From: Candidatus Zixiibacteriota bacterium
GTDB lineage: Bacteria; Zixibacteria; MSB-5A5; GN15; PGXB01
NCBI GenBank assembly: GCA_020345705.1
Contig: CP070766.1
Span: forward strand, 278,342-288,744
Reading direction: 5' to 3'
DNA length: 10,403 nt
Under the pieces are notes generated by a model. The model ran no database searches, was not told the origin of the DNA, and worked only from the letters and a program-made list of their open reading frames with translations. Numbering within the stretch: the first letter of the stretch is position 1; every line of letters starts with the position of its first letter. A program made the translations under genes and the position numbers. Of the stretch, positions 6,455-10,403 are shown in pieces.

Positions 6455-6484
6455 ATTTTAAATGTTTTTATAATCTCTTGTCAA
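6455..6484 (-). promoter_or_regulatory. Sigma70-type promoter upstream of the PorV-like gene
   Basis: On the minus strand a perfect -35 TTGACA (6484-6479) is followed by an 18-nt AT-rich spacer and TAAAAT (6460-6455), a 5-of-6 match to TATAAT. It is the best promoter match in the window. Predicted transcription start is near 6448, about 380 nt before the PorV ATG. An 11-nt palindrome TGCATGATGCA (6524-6534) lies about 40 nt upstream of the -35 box and could bind a regulator. Confidence 0.6.
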
Positions 6485-6735
6485 TCTAAAAAGTTGAAAA
6501 AAGCGCGTATTTTCGGGCATTATTGCATGATGCATCAGTCGACCGGGATTGTACCTGACGAGTTGCTGCTATATCTGGTTTACGATTTTACGGAGGGACT
6601 TTTTCCCGTCTGATTATTCTCGGGATGGAAGTACTTATGGGTGATGCAGTGAAGACTACTGCCTGACGGGTTAAACTCCCGATATCGGGAAGGGATAAAT
6701 CGCCGCCGTCAGCCGAGCAATTACCTCCGCACCGG
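6485..6735. other. Non-coding spacer between the GH57 operon and the PorV promoter
   Basis: No credible gene is seen on either strand. The stretch contains the compound hairpin at 6663-6712 (separate entry), a GCAGT/ACTGC stem at 6646-6662, and the palindrome at 6524-6534. Only very short open frames occur. It separates the end of the GH57 operon from the PorV promoter. Confidence 0.5.
6663..6712 (-). terminator. Compound hairpin downstream of the GH57 operon (possible 3' end)
   Basis: A 7-bp outer stem CTGACGG (6663-6669)/CCGTCAG (6706-6712) encloses a perfect 14-nt palindrome TCCCGATATCGGGA (6677-6690). It begins about 23 nt after the DUF4870-like stop codon. There is no uridine run after it on the minus strand, so it may be a processing or stabilising structure rather than a classical terminator. 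Confidence 0.35.
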
Positions 6736-7137
6736 CTACAGCCTCATCTTGTCGGCAATATCTCCAATCAGCGGCAGCTTGTATTTCTTCCCCTGAATGC
6801 CAAAGATAATTCCGGCGGCGGATGCTCCCAGGGCCAGGACAATGACTATCTTCCACACGAGGTTGGATAGCCCGGGAATCAGGAAAAGGACCGCCAGCAA
6901 TTCCACAAGAAACAGCAGCAAGCCCTGCTTGCTGTGGAATCGCGTCTGCTCATTATCTCTCATCTGCAGCAATGGGACCAGACATAAGAACGGAATATAT
7001 GATAGCACCGCCGCTATCACTCCCCGGTCTTTATCCAGCCCGGATGTCGAACCGGAATCGCCGGGTGAATCATCGAGGCTAGGGATTTGCGACTGGCCGG
7101 GCTGGTTGTCGTCACCCTTAAAGAACGAATCCTTCAT
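6736..7137 (-). CDS. Small DUF4870-like membrane protein
   Basis: The 133-aa product has a polar, acidic, Gly/Pro/Ser-rich N-terminus (about residues 1-35). About three hydrophobic segments follow: GVIAAVLSYIPFLCLVPLL, GLLLFLVELLAVLFLIPGL and LVWKIVIVLALGASAAGIIFG. The pattern LSYIPFL...RFHSKQGLLLF...IPG...G.QGKKYKLPLIGDIADKM matches the DUF4870 (Tic20-like) family of small membrane proteins, whose function is not established. The start is ATG 7137, with GGAG at 7146-7143 five nt upstream. A longer form from TTG 7164 would overlap the GH57 gene and lacks a better site. The ATG lies 14 nt after the GH57 stop, and the ribosome site sits between them, so it is the last gene of the TPR-GH57 operon. 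Its link with glucan metabolism is positional only. Confidence 0.85.
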   Translation of the reverse strand: MKDSFFKGDDNQPGQSQIPSLDDSPGDSGSTSGLDKDRGVIAAVLSYIPFLCLVPLLQMRDNEQTRFHSKQGLLLFLVELLAVLFLIPGLSNLVWKIVIVLALGASAAGIIFGIQGKKYKLPLIGDIADKMRL

Positions 7138-7151
7138 AACATCTCCAAATT

Positions 7152-9275
7152 CTACACCTGCCAAAAGAGCTCTCTGTCTCTTTCCGGAAGTTCAAGCGAT
7201 ATCGGCTCATCAAACGGCCATTTTTCCATTAGCTTTTCACCCGAGTATAACAAAACAAAGAACTCAACTTTCCCGCTGCCGGTTTCAGCCAGGGCTTTTC
7301 GGCCGAATCTGACCTCGAGGATGTCCTCAAAAGAATAGCTGAAATCTCCGTAATCCTTTTCTTTCAGCGCCGAAATCGGGATCTCCTTTGGCCCGATGTT
7401 CTTGAAATCAATTACGATCCGCCACTTGGCTTCGTCAACTAAACGAAAAATTTTTTGAAAGTCAAGCCGAATATAAAAGCTCTCCCGGTCAAATGCGAAA
7501 TGGATCGCCTTGATGAGAATGTCAACGCGATGCATGGCGCCACCGGCTTTAATACAGTCATAATGACCGGCACCGCTCCATTCATAATAATGGGTCAGCA
7601 AACCGTCCAATTCGGGGGTTATCAAAGATTCCGGCAGTGTCACGAAGGATTCCAGCCTGGCGCGATGGATGGGTATTTTGAGCCCGGGCGGAATATCCAG
7701 CCCGATTGCTTTATACACCGACATCAGATGTGTGCGATACAACCGGTCAAACTGATCATTATAGGGCCCCGGGTGCTCATCTCCAAACCACCAGCACCAG
7801 TCGGACCCTTCGGCGATATAGATCTGGCTCCACGCCGCCGCCAGCTTCTCAGGATCGGCATCGGGGTGGTTCAACTCATATTGCCGGAGAGCCTTTCGGG
7901 CTTCATAGAGAAGGTCCCAAGCCTGGTTATCTTCGCCATGGCCGATCCAGATCCGGAAATTATGATTGATCCACGAACCGGCAGACAGGGCCGGCAGTGA
8001 TTTGGGCTGCAATTCACCGCTCATATCATCCAGCGAAACGACCTCAATCTGGTCGTGTTCGGCCAGCGTCTGATAAAGTCTGCTCAAGAATTCGGTCCCG
8101 TCCTGGGGAAAATACTCCCAGGCATTTTCTCCGTCGAGAATGATGGGGACAAGGCAGTTTTCTAGGTCTCGTTCCAGCGCTCTCCTCAGCGCTTTAAGAT
8201 TCTGGATGAAATCATTAACCGCCCGATCAGCCTTCCATCCCGAATAGACAAACCCGATCTTATCCGACAGCCCGTGGTCTCTGAAAAACAGCTTGACCCC
8301 CGGTGCATCACTCAGAATATAGGCAAAATGAGGCGAGTATTTCTTGGGATCGAGATTTGACTTTATCAGCGATTGATATAAGATTTCTTCGTCGCTTGCA
8401 ATCCACCCGATGCCGCATTCGGCCGCCAGTCTCACGGTAGCTTCGGATACAGAGCCCTCCGAGGGCCACATTCCCCTGGGAGCATCACCGAAGAGTGAAT
8501 GAAACTTACCTATCGACTTTTCGACATGCCATCGGGCATCATTGGGCTGGCTGAATCGATTTCGAGGGAGGCTTATGTCCGGGGTGGTCTCCTGGGCCAC
8601 GTCGGTGTCGATCAAAAGCGGCAGGATGGGATGATAGTACGGGGTGAAGGTGATATTGATTTTACCGTCCTGATACAACTGCCGGTAAGTGGGGATGATT
8701 TTTTTCAGAAGCCCAATCTGAAATTCAATGAGCCGGCCCTTCTCTTCTTCGATGAAGTCGCGGCCTTTTGCGAACAATTCGCGCACCGGATCCTCTTCCC
8801 TGAAAAAGGGATCAATCCAGGCCAGGTTGGCCCAGACCTGAAGGTCCCGCCACTCGGCAGTCGAGAATATTTCGACGGCGAGGTCGACATTTTTGCCGCA
8901 ATTTTCCTTTTTGCGATAAAGCTGTTGATATCTGACGTGAGGCTCAATCATGGTCGGATGATGAGCCGAAAAGAAACTTTCGAGGATTTCCTTCTTTTCC
9001 CCGGGGGAAAGATCTCTCGCCGGGACGGACGTTAACTCAAGATGCCTGTCAGTATAGCCCCGGCAATACATATCGATCTGGTCCAGGAGGGATGGTACGA
9101 GATTGAAGGTTACTTTTATGCCATATTTGGCCGCCATCAGCGGCATGTCCAGGTAATCTTTGAGCCCGTGGAAGCGGACCCACGGCATCATGAACTTGCC
9201 GGTTTCGGGATTAAGATAGAAGGGTTGATGCATATGCCAGAGAAAGGCAACCTTAAGTCTTTTACTCTCCGGCAT
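7152..9275 (-). CDS. GH57 family alpha-glucan-active enzyme (amylopullulanase/alpha-amylase type)
   Basis: This 707-aa protein has the five GH57 regions in order. Region 1 is HMHQPF (14-19). Region 2 is TPYYHPILPLL (211-221). Region 3 is RGMWPSEGSVSE, with E273 the likely catalytic nucleophile by analogy with GH57 amylopullulanases. Region 4 is ILDGENAWEYF, with D381 the likely acid/base. Region 5 is AEGSDWCWWFGDEH (488-501). GH57 enzymes hydrolyse or transfer alpha-glucan chains with retention of configuration. The exact activity (alpha-amylase, pullulanase or transferase) cannot be read from sequence. Beyond about residue 540 lies a C-terminal region that looks beta-rich. There is no signal peptide, so it probably acts on cytoplasmic glycogen-like glucan. 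ATG 9275 has only a weak upstream ribosome site and lies 14 nt after the TPR-gene stop. It is the middle gene of a three-gene operon. Confidence 0.93.
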   Translation of the reverse strand: MPESKRLKVAFLWHMHQPFYLNPETGKFMMPWVRFHGLKDYLDMPLMAAKYGIKVTFNLVPSLLDQIDMYCRGYTDRHLELTSVPARDLSPGEKKEILESFFSAHHPTMIEPHVRYQQLYRKKENCGKNVDLAVEIFSTAEWRDLQVWANLAWIDPFFREEDPVRELFAKGRDFIEEEKGRLIEFQIGLLKKIIPTYRQLYQDGKINITFTPYYHPILPLLIDTDVAQETTPDISLPRNRFSQPNDARWHVEKSIGKFHSLFGDAPRGMWPSEGSVSEATVRLAAECGIGWIASDEEILYQSLIKSNLDPKKYSPHFAYILSDAPGVKLFFRDHGLSDKIGFVYSGWKADRAVNDFIQNLKALRRALERDLENCLVPIILDGENAWEYFPQDGTEFLSRLYQTLAEHDQIEVVSLDDMSGELQPKSLPALSAGSWINHNFRIWIGHGEDNQAWDLLYEARKALRQYELNHPDADPEKLAAAWSQIYIAEGSDWCWWFGDEHPGPYNDQFDRLYRTHLMSVYKAIGLDIPPGLKIPIHRARLESFVTLPESLITPELDGLLTHYYEWSGAGHYDCIKAGGAMHRVDILIKAIHFAFDRESFYIRLDFQKIFRLVDEAKWRIVIDFKNIGPKEIPISALKEKDYGDFSYSFEDILEVRFGRKALAETGSGKVEFFVLLYSGEKLMEKWPFDEPISLELPERDRELFWQV

Positions 9276-9289
9276 AGTTGAACTTTACG

Positions 9290-9961
9290 TCACTGGGTTT
9301 GCAGTTGCATCGCCAACCTTGTCGCGGTACGCGCCTGCTCGCTATCGGGAAACTTATCCTTCAGTTCGCTCAGCAATTGCTCCGCTTTGTCCTTGTCGCC
9401 GGCGGCCACAAGAGAACGGATAGCCCCTAGATAAAAATCCGGCGCCAGGGGCGAATCCGGGTCGAATTGTACTGCCTCATGGTACTTATCGCCGGCCGCA
9501 AGAAATTCCTGTTTGTTTTCCAGGCAGGCGGCAATGCCACCGATGGCCGACACCGTCATCAATTTGCCAAGGTCATAATTGTCAATGAATTTCTGATAGT
9601 TGGTAATAGCCTCGTCGTAGTTCTTGCTTTCATAATGGGCATTGGCCAGATTAAAAAGGGCTGTCCCGGCCGCACGCCCGCCGTAGTCATCGGCAATACT
9701 TCCCAGCTCAAGAATCGCCACCTGATAGTTGGCGCGTCTAAGTTCGGCAAGGGCCTTAGTTAACCGATTGTCCGCCTCGAGTTGCCTGCTTTGCTGGAGA
9801 TTCAGGAAATACACGGTCGCCACTATGGCCACAATCACAATCGCGGCCGAGATGGCGATGACCTGCCAGCGCCCCAGAAACTCATCCCTGGCGCGCAGCA
9901 TGAAGGTCGTGAACTTGTCCTCCTTCATCTGCCGCTTGGTAATTTTGATCTTCGTTCCCAT
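9290..9961 (-). CDS. Membrane-anchored tetratricopeptide repeat protein (YfgM-like architecture)
   Basis: The 223-aa product has a basic cytoplasmic N-terminus (KIKITKRQMKEDKFTTFMLRARDEF), one TM helix at about residues 33-53, and then TPR-type helical repeats from about 63 to 210. Repeat signatures include AAGTALFNLANAHYESKNYDEAITNYQKFI, split here as LFNLANAHYESKNYDEAI and the following helix, then FLAAGDKYHEAVQFDPDSP and GDKDKAEQLLSELKDKFPDS. The layout (short basic N-terminus, one TM, external TPRs) resembles YfgM/TPR_21-type proteins, which bind other proteins in the periplasm; partners here are unknown. ATG 9961 has a weak AAGAGA about 8 nt upstream. It is the first gene of the operon with GH57 and the DUF4870-like protein, and a candidate promoter lies just upstream. 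Confidence 0.88.
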   Translation of the reverse strand: MGTKIKITKRQMKEDKFTTFMLRARDEFLGRWQVIAISAAIVIVAIVATVYFLNLQQSRQLEADNRLTKALAELRRANYQVAILELGSIADDYGGRAAGTALFNLANAHYESKNYDEAITNYQKFIDNYDLGKLMTVSAIGGIAACLENKQEFLAAGDKYHEAVQFDPDSPLAPDFYLGAIRSLVAAGDKDKAEQLLSELKDKFPDSEQARTATRLAMQLQTQ

Positions 9962-9987
9962 CAGTCTATTCTCTTTTGTGCTTTGCC

Positions 9988-10016
9988 AATCTAATAACTT
10001 CCGACCCGTTTCTCAA
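9988..10016 (-). promoter_or_regulatory. Candidate sigma70-type promoter of the TPR-GH57-DUF4870 operon
   Basis: On the minus strand TTGAGA (10016-10011) is followed by a 17-nt spacer and TAGATT (9993-9988). Predicted transcription start is near 9982, about 20 nt before the TPR gene ATG. It lies just after the terminator of the preceding gene, where a promoter is expected. Confidence 0.45.
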
Positions 10017-10030
10017 GTTTTAAACACCTA

Positions 10031-10062
10031 TAAAAAAACGGGGCCGCCTGCAGCCGACCCCG
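10031..10062 (-). terminator. Intrinsic terminator after the right-edge barrel gene
   Basis: CGGGG (10039-10043) pairs with CCCCG (10058-10062), with a 14-nt GC-rich loop that may pair further inside. On the minus strand it is followed by seven T residues. It begins 16 nt after the stop codon of the outer-membrane protein gene. Confidence 0.88.
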
Positions 10063-10078
10063 CTCATTGCTTTCAGTA

Positions 10079-10403
10079 TCAGAAATAACCGGTAAAGGTA
10101 AAATTAAGGTGGTGGTTCTTCCAGTTGTTTTCAGACCTCAAGACGAGGTCCTCATATATTTCCTGATCGTACGTCGTATACGTATATGCAAAATCAAGCA
10201 GAATCTGCGACCAGTGGATACCTGAACCCAATGAGAAACTGAGACCGGTCGTCCGGTTCTTGGCATAGCCAAAGAGATAAAGGGACCTGGTCGAATCCAA
10301 GAAAAGGAAGTGGATATTACCTTCCGGATAAGCTTCATTTCTAAACCCAAACCTGACAGGCACTTCGCCGATCGACGTGTTGAACAGATACTCGGTTCCA
10401 AGC
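10079..10403 (-). CDS. Outer-membrane beta-barrel protein, C-terminal part (cut by window edge)
   Basis: The visible 107 codons are open to the right edge (the frame continues upstream of the GTG at 10363 without a stop, starting LGTEYLFNTSIGEVPVRFGF). They show alternating amphipathic strands rich in Tyr and Phe: FLFLDSTRSLYLFGYA, GLSFSLGSGIHWSQILLDFAYTYTTYD and HHLNFTFTGYF. The terminal phenylalanine is typical of outer-membrane barrels. The pattern resembles the C-terminal end of PorV/OmpP1(FadL)-type proteins in related bacteria, but the family cannot be fixed from the fragment. No start codon lies in the window. An intrinsic terminator follows the stop, so it is the last gene of its transcript. 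Confidence 0.8.
   Translation of the reverse strand, partial: LGTEYLFNTSIGEVPVRFGFRNEAYPEGNIHFLFLDSTRSLYLFGYAKNRTTGLSFSLGSGIHWSQILLDFAYTYTTYDQEIYEDLVLRSENNWKNHHLNFTFTGYF

Noticed and set aside
7455..8000. 181-aa plus-strand open frame inside the GH57 gene
   Set aside because: Antisense shadow of a gene with all five GH57 motifs.
8499..9035. 178-aa plus-strand open frame inside the GH57 gene
   Set aside because: Antisense shadow; low-quality sequence with no domain pattern.

Overview
The window looks like chromosomal DNA of a Gram-negative bacterium of moderate GC content, probably in or near the FCB superphylum (Zixibacteria-like or a relative). That placement is inference. It rests on a PorV/PorQ-type outer-membrane protein, a PEGA + PGWGQ-motif (DUF5683-like) protein, a fibronectin type III lipoprotein and an amylopullulanase-type GH57 enzyme. 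No rRNA, tRNA, transposase, phage gene or CRISPR array was seen. Every convincing gene is on the minus strand, so transcription runs from high to low coordinates.

Reading with transcription (right to left): (1) 10403-10079 is the C-terminal end of an outer-membrane beta-barrel protein, closed by a strong intrinsic terminator. (2) A candidate promoter at 9988-10016 starts an operon of a membrane-anchored TPR protein, a cytoplasmic GH57 glucan hydrolase/transferase and a small DUF4870-like membrane protein, with 14-nt gaps between genes. (3) About 670 nt without a confident gene (6067-6735) holds a compound hairpin after the operon, a good sigma70-type promoter (TTGACA-N18-TAAAAT), and a leader of about 380 nt with alternative stems and small chained ORFs. 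(4) The PorV-like gene follows, ended by an intrinsic terminator. (5) A 300-400 nt gene-poor stretch carries a striking nested inverted repeat with a third pairing partner, then an undecaprenyl-phosphate sugar-phosphate transferase with an arginine-rich insertion, ended by a perfect 13-bp terminator hairpin. (6) A candidate promoter starts a tightly packed three-gene envelope operon: PEGA/DUF5683-like protein, FN3/Ig-like lipoprotein, and a six-helix membrane protein with a TTG start. (7) At the left edge is the receiver domain of a response regulator, cut by the window.

The common theme is envelope biology: outer-membrane barrels, a surface-polysaccharide priming enzyme, a lipoprotein and envelope-anchored scaffolds, alongside one intracellular alpha-glucan enzyme operon. 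I see no defence or mobile system. The parts most likely to be undescribed are the two structured upstream regions (4969-5047 and 6066-6448) and the PEGA/lipoprotein/membrane-protein operon.
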